A model generated the notes under the pieces. It was given only the letters and a program-made list of their open reading frames with translations. It did not search any database and was not told the DNA's origin. A stretch of 64,000 nt of DNA, taken from assembly GCA_965222835.1 (NCBI GenBank), contig CBDCUQ010000003.1, forward strand, positions 310,001-374,000, read 5' to 3'. Numbering within the stretch: position 1 is the first letter of the stretch; every line of letters starts with the position of its first letter. Shown here piece by piece: positions 8,826 through 17,637 of the stretch. The DNA comes from CBDCUQ01 sp965222835 (lineage in GTDB: Bacteria > Pseudomonadota > Alphaproteobacteria > Rhizobiales > Hyphomicrobiaceae). Both the position numbers and the translations under genes were made by a program.

Positions 8826-9623
8826 TTATCGCGGCCAGTTCAGCGCGCGGTCCTTGCCGATCAATCTGTCCAGCCCTTTGGCGGCGCTTAAATCCGCACT
8901 CTCGAAGTCAGCGCCTGTAACGTTTGCGCCGACCAAATTGGCCCCTGTGAAGTCGGCTCCAATGAGCGTGGCGTTGGTGAGATTGATGCCGGCCATGTCG
9001 GCTTCTCGAAATCTTGCGAAGTTCAAAATGGCCTCAGAAAAATCCGCGCCAATAAGACTTGATCCCGTGAAATCAGCGGAGATGAATTGAGATCGTCGCG
9101 TCAGTGTATTTTGCGTCCAGTCACCGTATGGGCCGAAGTCAGTCCGTTCGAGATTCGCATTTCGAAATTTTCCGCCGTCAAACCGACCAACCACACGTGC
9201 TGCGCGCAGGTCCGCGCTATTGAAGTTCGGTGTCGTGCTGGCATCAAAATTGGGATCGCTCGCACTGTGGGGGAGTCTAATCAACGCCCACCTTAGATTT
9301 GATTGCGAGAAGTCGGCCTTCACAAGTGTTGCACGATCAAGGATGGCGCGTTGTAGATTGGAACCACTTAGGTTGGCACCGGTCAGGTCGGTCGCATGGA
9401 ACCTTGTGCCCTCAAGACGCGCCCGCTTAAAGTCTAGCCCTGAAAGATCGAGAAAGCTCAGGTCGGCGCCCGAGAAGTCTGGCGGCGACTGGGCGTCAGC
9501 CTGGTACAGAGACCTTGTTACCTCTCGCGCACTCAGATCGGCGGCAGACGTTGCCGGTCCGAGTGTTCCGGTTAGGCACGCAGCTGCCAGATAACGTACG
9601 AGCCCTGCATACGTGGGGACCAT
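8826..9623 (-). CDS. Exported pentapeptide-repeat protein
   Basis: 265 residues with a probable signal peptide at the N-terminus ('VRYLAAACLTGTLGPATSAA'). From about residue 48 on the sequence is built from A(D/N)LXX-type pentapeptide repeats in several blocks, e.g. 'FSGADLSFLDLSGLDFKRA', 'DLTGANLSGSNLQRAILDRA' and 'NATLIGADFTGANLVGANV', forming a right-handed square beta-helix. Two breaks interrupt the helix (about 112-132 and 160-175). Quinolone-resistance pentapeptide proteins are cytoplasmic; the signal peptide here argues for an envelope role instead. No operon partner is evident. Confidence 0.85.
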   Translation of the reverse strand: MVPTYAGLVRYLAAACLTGTLGPATSAADLSAREVTRSLYQADAQSPPDFSGADLSFLDLSGLDFKRARLEGTRFHATDLTGANLSGSNLQRAILDRATLVKADFSQSNLRWALIRLPHSASDPNFDASTTPNFNSADLRAARVVGRFDGGKFRNANLERTDFGPYGDWTQNTLTRRSQFISADFTGSSLIGADFSEAILNFARFREADMAGINLTNATLIGADFTGANLVGANVTGADFESADLSAAKGLDRLIGKDRALNWPR

Positions 9624-9886
9624 GGACTATCTCATGCGTTCCTACACGTCTTCCAGTGACGTGATTGTCTCTGTACTCGTGTTTTGATGTCAAATCTGGA
9701 TTGCGTCCAGTCCGTCAGCAGCATTCTTAGGTCGGCACCGCTGCGGCTGGCTGAGGCGGTCGCCGCCCGCGTATTGCGGGGCCCTTGTGTATACTGCACT
9801 TGCAAATCATTCCTATTTACAATAAGGATGAAGATGGGTCATACGTTGTGCGTTTTGCGTTGCGTACTTTGGGGGGAGTTTGTCCG

Positions 9887-10720
9887 ATGCGTGTTTTGTG
9901 CCGGCGGATCGCTGCGGCGATCGTTGTTTTGGTGTGCTTTTTGGCCGGTCCCGCCTTAGCCGATGACGCTTTGCGTCCTTTGACCACGGATCGGCCGGAC
10001 CTGACGGAAAGCCCGTTCACCGTCAATGCAGGTCACGTGCAGATTGAGAGCACGCTCGTTGGTTATGCGCAATCACGCTCGGATGCGGACGGCATTGAAG
10101 AGCGCAGCTTCGAATTCGCCACCACAAATGTGCGCCTGGGGCTCACAGCCAATACCGAACTCAATGTGTCGTGGCGGCCTTATGGCCTTGTTCGTTTTCG
10201 CTCCAATCCGGGTCCGCGGCCGGACGATCTCGAGGGCATTGGGTCGGTCGACATTCGCGGCAAGCTCAATCTCTACGGCAATGACACATTTGACGCCGTT
10301 GGCGATACGGCGCTTGCGCTGTTGCTCTTTGTGACCCTTCCAACAGATGAAGATGGGATCAGCGTCGGTCATGTCGAAGGCGGGCTCATTGTGCCATTTG
10401 CCGTGGTTCTGCCGCTGGGCTTTGGGCTCGGCTTGAACGCGGGCGCTTTTGCTGTCAAGAGCGAGGACGATGATGACTACCGCGCCGAGGTCTTTCTTTC
10501 CGCCGCTCTCGCCTACGAATGGTCGGCGCGATTTGGCACCTATACCGAAGTGGCGGCGACGTTGAATACACAAGACCCGCGGGGCGAAGATGTGCTGTTG
10601 GGCACCGGCTTTACCTATGCCTTGGATGACAACACGCAACTTGATGGTGGTGTCTACCTTGGCCTGACGGATGCTTCCGATCGCTGGGCGCCGTTTCTTG
10701 GGTTCACCCGCCGGTTCTGA
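9887..10720 (+). CDS. Outer-membrane 'transporter' of the MetA-pathway (Phenol_MetA_deg) family
   Basis: 277 residues. The ATG at 9887 has a strong G-rich ribosome site ('ggggggagtt') and opens a signal peptide, 'MRVLCRRIAAAIVVLVCFLA' then 'GPALA'. The mature protein starts with the family hallmark 'LTTDRPDLTESPFTVNAGHV', then runs through alternating beta strands ('LNVSWRPYGLVRFRS', 'GLILNAGAFAVKSEDDD'-like) and ends in a terminal Phe ('FLGFTRRF'), as outer-membrane beta-barrels do. The family is often annotated only as 'transporter'; the substrate is unknown. It is flanked by unrelated genes. Confidence 0.85.
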   Translation: MRVLCRRIAAAIVVLVCFLAGPALADDALRPLTTDRPDLTESPFTVNAGHVQIESTLVGYAQSRSDADGIEERSFEFATTNVRLGLTANTELNVSWRPYGLVRFRSNPGPRPDDLEGIGSVDIRGKLNLYGNDTFDAVGDTALALLLFVTLPTDEDGISVGHVEGGLIVPFAVVLPLGFGLGLNAGAFAVKSEDDDDYRAEVFLSAALAYEWSARFGTYTEVAATLNTQDPRGEDVLLGTGFTYALDDNTQLDGGVYLGLTDASDRWAPFLGFTRRF

Positions 10721-10899
10721 CGATCACGGCATCTGTTACCAAAGTCCGGATGAGTGTCCCAAAAGGTGTATCAACTCAGCCTTGTGCGCGGCGGCTGTCG
10801 CGAAGTGCAGACGATGTCCGTATTCAAGACGCGTGGGTTAAGCGTTTTTTTCCCAGATTTCTGCAGTATGCGCGGAACTTGCAGTTAGGATCTTGCGAC

Positions 10900-11598
10900 A
10901 TGTCCGTGCAATCCGGTTCGCACCGCGGCCGTAAGTCTCGCGCATCCGACGTCGTCAGCACGCGGACCCCAACGGTTTCGCGCCGCCGGCCCGGCCTGTG
11001 GTCCTGGTTCGGAGCGGTGTCAGAGCGCGTGCAAGTCCCTCACAAAACCAAGTCGCGCAAGAATGGTCCTGTGCCAAAGGTGAAGCCGGCACCGAAGATT
11101 GCGACTCTAAAGATTGAAGCGGCACGGGATCTTGATCCGGCGCCGCGTATCGACTTGCCCAAAGAACTCGCAACGAAAAAGGCCAGAAGCTCCCTAATCG
11201 GGGCGTACTTCAAGGCGGTCATTGTCGGCTTCGCAAGTTCTCTTGCGTTCGTGGGCTTTTTGTCCGGTGTTGGCGGCGGTCTCGGTGACTTCAAAGTCAT
11301 GCAATATATCGCGGGGGCCATGGTATCGCTCACCATGGCGCCGGTACTGGCGGTTCCTGCCTATGTCCTGTCGCAGATCGCGGCGCAGATGACTATTCCT
11401 CGTGGATATTCCGATGTGCTGATTGGCGGCATCTTGGGATCGATCATGTTCGTTAGTGACGGCGGCTTTGCCCAGCAGATCGCGTTTGTCTTTGGTGGCA
11501 TGGTGGGCGGTTTTGCTTTCTGGCGCGCGCGCGGATGCCCGGGGGCGTCAACCGCAACTGCCAACGCCTTGGACGCTGCCTTCCGGGGCGTGCGCTAG
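10900..11598 (+). CDS. Membrane protein with basic N-terminal tail, unknown
   Basis: 232 residues from the ATG at 10900 (AGGA about 8 bases upstream); a longer open frame starts at 10750. The first 110 residues are basic and Pro/Lys-rich ('RKNGPVPKVKPAPKIATLKI'), probably cytoplasmic and disordered. Then come three or four membrane helices, e.g. 'AYFKAVIVGFASSLAFVGFL', 'MVSLTMAPVLAVPAYVLSQI', 'VLIGGILGSIMFVSDGG' and 'IAFVFGGMVGGFAFWRARG'. I do not recognise the family. A gene for a YkvA-type protein follows 27 bp later on the same strand. Confidence 0.7.
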   Translation: MSVQSGSHRGRKSRASDVVSTRTPTVSRRRPGLWSWFGAVSERVQVPHKTKSRKNGPVPKVKPAPKIATLKIEAARDLDPAPRIDLPKELATKKARSSLIGAYFKAVIVGFASSLAFVGFLSGVGGGLGDFKVMQYIAGAMVSLTMAPVLAVPAYVLSQIAAQMTIPRGYSDVLIGGILGSIMFVSDGGFAQQIAFVFGGMVGGFAFWRARGCPGASTATANALDAAFRGVR

Positions 11599-11625
11599 CG
11601 CTTCTCGCGGGCTACCGAGACAAAG

Positions 11626-12024
11626 GTGCGCCGCCCTGCTAGCTTCTTGCGAATGATCGAACGCGCGAAGAAGTGGGCCGGAGCAATTAAGCGGGACGTC
11701 GTTGCGCTTGATATTGCCGGGCGCGATCCGCGCACGCCGTGGTATGCGAAGGCTCTTGCGATGGCCATTGCGGCGTACGCGCTGAGCCCGATCGATCTCA
11801 TCCCTGACTTTATTCCTGTTCTTGGCTATCTGGATGATCTTGTGCTGGTTCCACTTGGCATTCTACTGGTGGTTCGCATGATTCCGGGGCCGTTGATGGC
11901 GGAGTATCGCGAGGCTGCGGCCGAACGCGGGCGGCTCCCTGAGAACAAGCTTGCTGCGGTTCTTGTCGTGACGCTGTGGATCGCAGGTGTTCTTGGTCTT
12001 GCGTACTTGGTTCTGAGAAATTGA
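11626..12024 (+). CDS. YkvA-family (DUF1232) membrane protein
   Basis: 132 residues from the GTG at 11626; an ATG at 11653 is an alternative start and would still keep the whole domain. The hallmark of the family is intact: 'DPRTPWYAKALAMAIAAYAL' followed by 'SPIDLIPDFIPVLGYLDD', i.e. a helical hairpin with the conserved SPIDLIPDFIP loop. A C-terminal membrane helix, 'LAAVLVVTLWIAGVLGLAYL', follows. Function of the family is unknown. It follows the previous membrane-protein gene closely and may be co-transcribed; a hairpin follows it. Confidence 0.88.
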   Translation: MRRPASFLRMIERAKKWAGAIKRDVVALDIAGRDPRTPWYAKALAMAIAAYALSPIDLIPDFIPVLGYLDDLVLVPLGILLVVRMIPGPLMAEYREAAAERGRLPENKLAAVLVVTLWIAGVLGLAYLVLRN

Positions 12025-12039
12025 GCCCTCAAAGCAAGG

Positions 12040-12064
12040 CGGGGCGAACTGTGCGTCCGCCCCG
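12040..12064. terminator. Hairpin between convergent genes
   Basis: 'cggggcg' (12040-12046) pairs with 'cgccccg' (12058-12064) across an 11-nt loop, followed on the + strand by a T-rich stretch. It sits between the convergent YkvA and vWA genes and probably terminates the former. Confidence 0.5.
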
Positions 12065-12090
12065 TTCTGATGTTTTCGTGATACCGCGTG

Positions 12091-13614
12091 TTAGTTCGAC
12101 AGGTAGATCGTCGAAATGCTGAGCGCGATGTCCCGGAAGGCCTGCTTGAGTTCGGCTCCATCATCGGCCGAGTAGGACTTGCCGGCATCCGTTGCGCAGT
12201 TTGCCATAACGTCGGCCGCGTCCGACCCGTCGCTGATGTCGAAGCCGATGGTATAGACGGTGATGCCTTCGTCCTTCATGTTTTCGCAAATCGCCTCGGC
12301 CTGTTCCGACGCGCTCCCGTTCCCGTTGCCGTTGTACCACGTGTTGTAGTCACCGTCGGTCAACAAGATCGCGATTTTCTTCGTATCGGTGTCGGTATAT
12401 GCCGCGGGCTCACTTTCGGCGGCCCAAACGTCCGACCAATTCGGTGAGAGCATGAACCAGGCAAACGCCGTACCGATGTGTCCCGCCGTGTAGCCACTGG
12501 CAACAAAATCGTCGATTTTGTCCGTCAACACCGTCTTGTCGCTGGTCAGCGGCTGGATAGTGACGGATGACGGACGGCACGCCATGTCCTGCGTCCACCA
12601 GTTGGACTGCTTTTCGATATCGTAGACACCGAGATACTTTCCAGGCCCCGGGGCATCATCTGTCAGTGCGGCATTTCCTGTCCGGTCGACAACACAGGAG
12701 TCGTAGTTGTGGGACGATCCGCCACCGCTGTTGCCGTCGTTGTCGTCTCCGCCGTTACCATTGTTGCCGTTGTTGCCGTTGCCGTTGCCGTTATTGCCAT
12801 TCCCTGCTTGTGCTGGCGAGACAGGGCTCAGTGCATCGACAATATTGGCTATTGCAACCTTTACTGAGGGCCAAAGCCCTTCTGGACGGCTTGCCAGCGT
12901 GCTGTTCGTGTTCTTGTTGGTAATGGCATTGAAGTAGGTGCTGCCAACATTTACGGCTTGTGAGAACGGTACAATTGCTACACGCGACGTGTGCTCGGAC
13001 TGATCGTCCCACACAACAATCTCGATCAGGTCCTTTGCCGCCTCTTGCATGTCGCTGAGTTTTGAACCCCACATGGATCCCGTGACGTCGAGCATCATCG
13101 AGATCTCAAGATTGTAATCCGATTGACCACTGGCCGCGATTTCTGCCTTGGAATATTCCGAGCCGGCCGCGTCCAACAGCTTTAGTTTTGAGATGTGCGC
13201 AAAGCCCAAGAGAAGCGTTTCGATCTCCGCATTGCCGGTCGCCGAAAACGACAGACCGTCATCTGAGACCGTGAATGCAATTGTGTCGCTGAGTAGCTCA
13301 AGCCGGCCCTTTGTGTTTTCGGCGTAGAATCGCTCTGCCGTATCGATCGCCTCAGCCGTCGCACTTGAGTCCAGCTGTAGGACACGACCGCCGGCGAGGA
13401 CGGCTGCGTCCATGGCCTTAATCGTATGCTGGCGCGCGTTGGCCCAGCGCGCAAAGTCGAGGGCACCGCCCATGGTCAGAAACATTGCCACGGCCATGAG
13501 CGCATAGAGGGGTGCGACAACCCCTTTGCGATCTCGAATCCAAGCATTCGCGAGGGCACAACATGCGCTCACCTTGCCCAACCAGACTTTTCTCGAAGAT
13601 GCTCTACATGACAT
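12091..13614 (-). CDS. TadG-like protein with von Willebrand factor A domain and Asn-Gly tract
   Basis: 507 residues from the ATG at 13614. The N-terminus has the TadE/TadG pattern: a short basic tail, a membrane helix 'GVVAPLYALMAVAMFLTMGG' and then 'ALDFARWANARQHTIKAMDA' with 'AAVLAGGR'. A vWA domain follows with an intact first MIDAS motif ('MMLDVTGSM') and the later 'AILLTDGDYN'. Between them lies a low-complexity Asn/Gly/Asp run of about 35 residues ('GNGNNGNGNGNNGNNGNG'). Such proteins belong to Flp/Tad pilus loci, but no other tad gene is close. A second vWA/TadG gene lies at 34657-35904. Confidence 0.85.
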   Translation of the reverse strand: MSCRASSRKVWLGKVSACCALANAWIRDRKGVVAPLYALMAVAMFLTMGGALDFARWANARQHTIKAMDAAVLAGGRVLQLDSSATAEAIDTAERFYAENTKGRLELLSDTIAFTVSDDGLSFSATGNAEIETLLLGFAHISKLKLLDAAGSEYSKAEIAASGQSDYNLEISMMLDVTGSMWGSKLSDMQEAAKDLIEIVVWDDQSEHTSRVAIVPFSQAVNVGSTYFNAITNKNTNSTLASRPEGLWPSVKVAIANIVDALSPVSPAQAGNGNNGNGNGNNGNNGNGGDDNDGNSGGGSSHNYDSCVVDRTGNAALTDDAPGPGKYLGVYDIEKQSNWWTQDMACRPSSVTIQPLTSDKTVLTDKIDDFVASGYTAGHIGTAFAWFMLSPNWSDVWAAESEPAAYTDTDTKKIAILLTDGDYNTWYNGNGNGSASEQAEAICENMKDEGITVYTIGFDISDGSDAADVMANCATDAGKSYSADDGAELKQAFRDIALSISTIYLSN

Positions 13615-14439
13615 CCTACCCAAGCTCCAATTTGGTTTACCGGCCTCTCAGAAGGAGGTACCAAGAGTATCAGGGCCATTTAAGCAGGTTCGTTCGTCAA
13701 CTTCGTAAACATTGAAACGGCTTTGAATTATCGAATAACGACTAGTGACTTGAGCTCGGTGCATTTGCCAAAAATTTTATTCGCATTGTTGCTTTTGGCA
13801 CGACTGTATATGTGCGGGCATTTTCTGCGAACATGGCGGTTTGGGATGCAATGGCGCCACGAATGTTGCGCAGAGGAATGATTCAGGTCTGCCGCAGTCC
13901 GCTTTCTGGGCGTTAGGGAACACACGGACTTTCACAGATAATTATCCATTACGCCGAATTGTTCGCCGCTCTTGTACCTGGAAGCGTTTCTCACAATACG
14001 GCACGGCAAATGATGACTGGCGCTAGCACAGCGGATGTGACGGTCTGGACAATCGGGGACATCCTGCTGGTCGGCCCAACTCAATCCGCTACTTCCAAGA
14101 CCATTCTGGTTTGTGTTCCGCGACGTAACTGGCCTTTTCGTGCTGTGTCTCCTCGTCGGGTATCGTGCCATCGTCGGCGTAGAACGCGACGGTGCCTGAG
14201 AGTTCCAATGTGCGGGTTCCAAGGCTGCAGGTGTATGGGGGAATTCTGAACGGTCAATAGAAATTGCGAAATGGAGCAGAAGTCTCGCGCAAGCGGGCGT
14301 GTTGCCGGAAGTTGTCGGAAGTTTCCGTGATGCGCTGTTGTAGTGCACATGCGCATTCGCAATGAAGCGGGACGGATTGCAGCGTATACGGATGGTCCAT
14401 GCCACCGCACGCGAGTGCGGAAGTCGCGACGGTTCTTTT
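13615..14439. other. Gene-poor region with a possible gene remnant at 14089-14250 (minus)
   Basis: 825 bp. The left part is AT-rich and should carry the promoter of the vWA gene. On the minus strand 14250-14089 an open stretch of 53 codons without a usual start codon reads like protein ('TLELSGTVAFYADDGTIPDE' and 'YVAEHKPEWSWK' before the stop); a TGA precedes it directly. It may be the tail of a decayed gene or chance. Nothing else is recognised. Confidence 0.4.
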
Positions 14440-15687
14440 CTAATGCCCGCCGGAAAAGACGAGGAGCTTGATCGGCAGGAAGAGTGCCTGTGCGCGCAAG
14501 ATGATGGCATGCACGATACCGACAGTGTCGACCATGTGCAGATAAAGCCAGGTGAGCAGGCCGACATCTTCGTGTGCGAGGCGGTCGTGGTTGTTGGAGT
14601 AGGCGTTGGCGATACAGGTGCTGCCCGGCGTCACGCCATCGAGACCGCCTTCATAGAGCGGCTCCAATCTGACCGTAAGCGTTCCCGGTCTTGCCGCCAG
14701 CTGTTGTGCGTCGATCAACTGTTGGCCGGTATTGACCTGACCGGACGCGATGTAATCCTGCACATCGGTGACCACCAACGGGATGATGGTCAGTGGTTTT
14801 GAAATGCAGGTCGCTTCGGCGACCATGCCGACTTTGATGACCTGCGACTCAATCTGTCCAAAGCCAGCGATGAGACCTTTGCGTCCGGCGTCCGATGGGA
14901 TAAGCACACCAGCCGGGCGCATGAACGGGTTGACGATGTCGCCCACACGCAGAATGAACTGCTCGACGCGGCCGGAGACACCGGCGTAGATGGTCGTTTT
15001 CGCCAAATCGACCTCAGCCTGCTCGAGGGTTGCTTTGGCGCTTGCTTTCTCTGCCGGTAAGAGCGTCGTCAGGCGTGTTTCCGCCGCTTCCTTGGCGGCC
15101 GTTGCGGCCTTTAGCTGGCCTTTACGTCCGTCGACGGCCACTTGCAGCCGCTGGATCTCCCGTTCCGCCACGACGCCGGCGTTACGGGCGCGCAACTCCA
15201 CCTTGGTCTGCAATTCATCCAAGGCCTGCTTGAGCGCGCCTTCGGCCTGTTGCACCTGACCTTCGGCAGCGGCGATGTCTGCCTTTGCCATCGCCATCTC
15301 TGCATCCACTTCTGCGAGCTTGCGCTTGGCGACCTGAAGCGCTGCTTCCTGCTTGGCGCTGTCGAGCTTGAAGATGGGCGCGCCCTTCTTGATCGTCTGG
15401 CTGTAGTCTGACGTGTCGACAAAGATCTCGCTGACGCGGCCGCTGGTTTCCGGAAGGATTGGTATCGTGCGGAAGGCGGCGTTCACACTTGTTGTAGAAG
15501 GATGCCAATAAAAGATGGTCGTGATTAGCAGAATGGTCAGGATCAGGCAGCCTGTCAGGCCCCATCTCAATTCGAACCACACGGAATAGAGCGTGATCTC
15601 GCGCCCGAGCCGCTTGCCCTGTTTGTAGTAGCGGTAGAGGTAGTCGGGCACGATTGTGAATAAAGAGCAGAAGAGGAGTTCGAGCAC
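14440..15687 (-). CDS. HlyD-family membrane fusion protein
   Basis: 415 residues. The GTG start at 15687 lies 3 bases beyond the stop of the upstream small membrane-protein gene, indicating coupling. A membrane helix near residues 43-60 ('GLTGCLILTILLITTIFYW') anchors the protein; next come the first lipoyl half, 'RTIPILPETSGRVSEIFVD', a long coiled coil (about 115-225; 'LAEVDAEMAMAKADIAAAEG') and the second half with 'TTIYAGVSGRVEQFILRVGD'. Unusually, the C-terminus ends in a further hydrophobic segment ('TWLYLHMVDTVGIVHAIILR'). The pairing of a small membrane protein with an HlyD-type adaptor resembles the E. coli yibI-yibH layout; that comparison rests on architecture only. Substrate unknown. 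Confidence 0.85.
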   Translation of the reverse strand: MLELLFCSLFTIVPDYLYRYYKQGKRLGREITLYSVWFELRWGLTGCLILTILLITTIFYWHPSTTSVNAAFRTIPILPETSGRVSEIFVDTSDYSQTIKKGAPIFKLDSAKQEAALQVAKRKLAEVDAEMAMAKADIAAAEGQVQQAEGALKQALDELQTKVELRARNAGVVAEREIQRLQVAVDGRKGQLKAATAAKEAAETRLTTLLPAEKASAKATLEQAEVDLAKTTIYAGVSGRVEQFILRVGDIVNPFMRPAGVLIPSDAGRKGLIAGFGQIESQVIKVGMVAEATCISKPLTIIPLVVTDVQDYIASGQVNTGQQLIDAQQLAARPGTLTVRLEPLYEGGLDGVTPGSTCIANAYSNNHDRLAHEDVGLLTWLYLHMVDTVGIVHAIILRAQALFLPIKLLVFSGGH

Positions 15688-15690
15688 GGC

Positions 15691-16152
15691 CTAGCCCTCC
15701 TCGCCATTTGATTTGGTTTTGGCGGCGGCTTGTTCTTCAGGAGCGGCCATCGATTCCGGTGCGTGCGCGGGCGCGGCGATCGTTTCGGCAATCAAATCCG
15801 GTTCGGGCTCGGGCTCGATGCCGGAGAGTTTTTCCAGCGCGCCGGCCATGCGCCGCATCGGCGTAATGAAATCCGGAAGGTCGATCAGTGCTAAAAGCAG
15901 CGCTGCGATCCAGAACGCGTGAATGTGTGTAAAGAGCGAGATCAGGCAGAGCACGGCCACGATCTCGAATTGTATCTTCTTGTGACCCATGCGCTCGGGC
16001 AGCGAATGGAGCCGGAAGAAGAAAACACCGAGACCGACAACAGACGCGATCACGATGAGCGTGGTCAACGTGTAAAGAAGGTCCCACTCACCTGGGCCTG
16101 TGATGAAGCCTGGCAAGTGGTGTGTGGCGGCCGGATGCGGGGCTGGTGTCAT
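15691..16152 (-). CDS. Small membrane protein co-encoded with an HlyD adaptor
   Basis: 153 residues from the ATG at 16152 (TTAGG about 8 bases upstream). Two membrane helices: 'LLYTLTTLIVIASVVGLGVF' (about 25-45) and 'FEIVAVLCLISLFTHIHAFW' with 'IAALLLALIDLP' (about 62-95). The tail is acidic and Ala/Pro-rich ('EPEPEPDLIAETIAAPAHAP'). It directly precedes the HlyD-type gene, with a 3-base gap, so the two probably act together in envelope export. The family is not recognised beyond this context. Confidence 0.7.
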   Translation of the reverse strand: MTPAPHPAATHHLPGFITGPGEWDLLYTLTTLIVIASVVGLGVFFFRLHSLPERMGHKKIQFEIVAVLCLISLFTHIHAFWIAALLLALIDLPDFITPMRRMAGALEKLSGIEPEPEPDLIAETIAAPAHAPESMAAPEEQAAAKTKSNGEEG

Positions 16153-16254
16153 GCCAAAACCTAAGAGATGCGGGCCCAAACTTTACGCCTGCAAGCGTTA
16201 AGGCAGCATGAAAAACCGGCTCAAGGCGCGAGTTTCAGATCGAACTTGGCGACA

Positions 16255-17349
16255 TCAATGCCGATGAGCAAACCTCGCGGCCCAGGACTGGTGTCCATCT
16301 CTCGGCTGAGTTTTAAGCCGCTGGCGCATCGCTAGATGATAATATCGGGTTGCGATCTTTCGATAGGTCTTGAGGTCTTCAGTATGCATCGACGGATGCG
16401 TGCGCGCGTCCGATACGCCGGTCGTGGTTACTTTTGGCCCTAGAGCCACCGTCGTGCCGAGACCTGCATACAGATAACGATCGCCGAAGGTTTCTTTCAA
16501 AATGGCGAAGGCCCGTTCACCCGTACAATGGGCTGGTGCGACGTAGGACACCTTCCAGTGATCGCGCAGCGAGGTGGCGATGGTCTTGATCTCGTCGGTT
16601 CCGGCTGGAAGCAAGTGCAGGCCGCCGATAACCAGGTGAATAGGCTTGCCGAGGTTTTGCGTTGCCGCGGCGATGATTTTTTCCAACTCGGGATGACCGC
16701 AACCCACGACCAGAACGATTCCATCCGGCGTATCAATCGCCAGTGAGAGTTCACGGACTTCGAGGTCCACACCCCACGTGCCATGCAGCATGATGAGATG
16801 GAAGCCAGGTGCCACCTCGGTTGTCTTCGTAATCCACTCAAACTGGGCTTCGGGCCAAGGACTGCCAAAGCGCAGGGTCTCGTGCGTCTCGCCGTCGAAA
16901 TAGCGCATCTTGGGCGGGGAGTTCTCATTCCTTTTGTAGAATGTGCCCGGCAGGGCCGCGCCGAAGACACCAAAGTTCTCCTGCGGTGCATAGATCTTGG
17001 CATCCGGGTTGGCCTTCAAGAGGTAATTGAGGCCACTCGTGTGATCTCCGTGCCGATGGGAGACAACAACGAAGTCGAGGTCTGTGAGATCGACATCCAG
17101 CTCGTCGACATTGTGCTCGAAAATATCAGCGTTGTTGCCGGTGTCGAACAGGATGCGTTTGCCGCCGTATTCGATTAGAGCGGCGTACCCCCAATCCTTT
17201 CTCAGATCTGAGGGCTCTCCAAACGCATCATAGAGCGATGTGATGCGGGCCGCGGGCGTCTCGTCCTCGCTGGAGGATGCCATCCATACGACCGCAATCA
17301 AAAGAATGAGACCGATCGCTCCTATCTGGAGCATGCGGGTATTATCCAT
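16255..17349 (-). CDS. Membrane-anchored MBL-fold metallohydrolase
   Basis: 364 residues from the ATG at 17349, which has GGAGGA about 7 bases upstream; the longer frame to 17439 is not needed. An N-terminal anchor or signal, 'MLQIGAIGLILLIAVVWMAS', places the enzyme outside the cytoplasm. The metallo-beta-lactamase signature is present: 'VVVSHRHGDHTSGLNYLL' (HxHxDH), and further metal ligands are likely in 'VVGCGHPELEKII' and 'VIGGLHLLPAG'. 'GKRILFDTGNNADIF' is the usual preceding strand. The order of motifs resembles the dihydropterin-type (MJ0301-like) branch of the MBL superfamily, but the substrate is not known. Confidence 0.85.
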   Translation of the reverse strand: MDNTRMLQIGAIGLILLIAVVWMASSSEDETPAARITSLYDAFGEPSDLRKDWGYAALIEYGGKRILFDTGNNADIFEHNVDELDVDLTDLDFVVVSHRHGDHTSGLNYLLKANPDAKIYAPQENFGVFGAALPGTFYKRNENSPPKMRYFDGETHETLRFGSPWPEAQFEWITKTTEVAPGFHLIMLHGTWGVDLEVRELSLAIDTPDGIVLVVGCGHPELEKIIAAATQNLGKPIHLVIGGLHLLPAGTDEIKTIATSLRDHWKVSYVAPAHCTGERAFAILKETFGDRYLYAGLGTTVALGPKVTTTGVSDARTHPSMHTEDLKTYRKIATRYYHLAMRQRLKTQPRDGHQSWAARFAHRH

Positions 17350-17637
17350 AGCCGTCCTCCATCGTGACTTTCGCAGAGCGTTGGTGTGTGGATTAGCATA
17401 GTGCCGCAGGCGGCTTGGCTCAATGCTCCAACGCGACATGTAGCGATTTCGGTGGACTGCTCGGGACCGAGCGGCGGGCGCGGTTGTCCTTTCTCGTGTT
17501 GACGCTAATCTCCTCGACTTCGGTCAGCCCATCGATCAATATCACGTACTGGACCATTCGGCTCAATGTTGCGGCCATGGCCTCGGCAAGGCCAGTATCG
17601 GACGACCGCTGAACCAAGGCAGCACCGGTCAAAACCA

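Noticed and set aside
13932..14567. A 211-codon minus-strand open frame in the gap after the vWA gene
   Set aside because: Composition is Ser/Arg/His-rich, it runs into the HlyD gene in a wrong frame, and another frame in the same place looks more protein-like.
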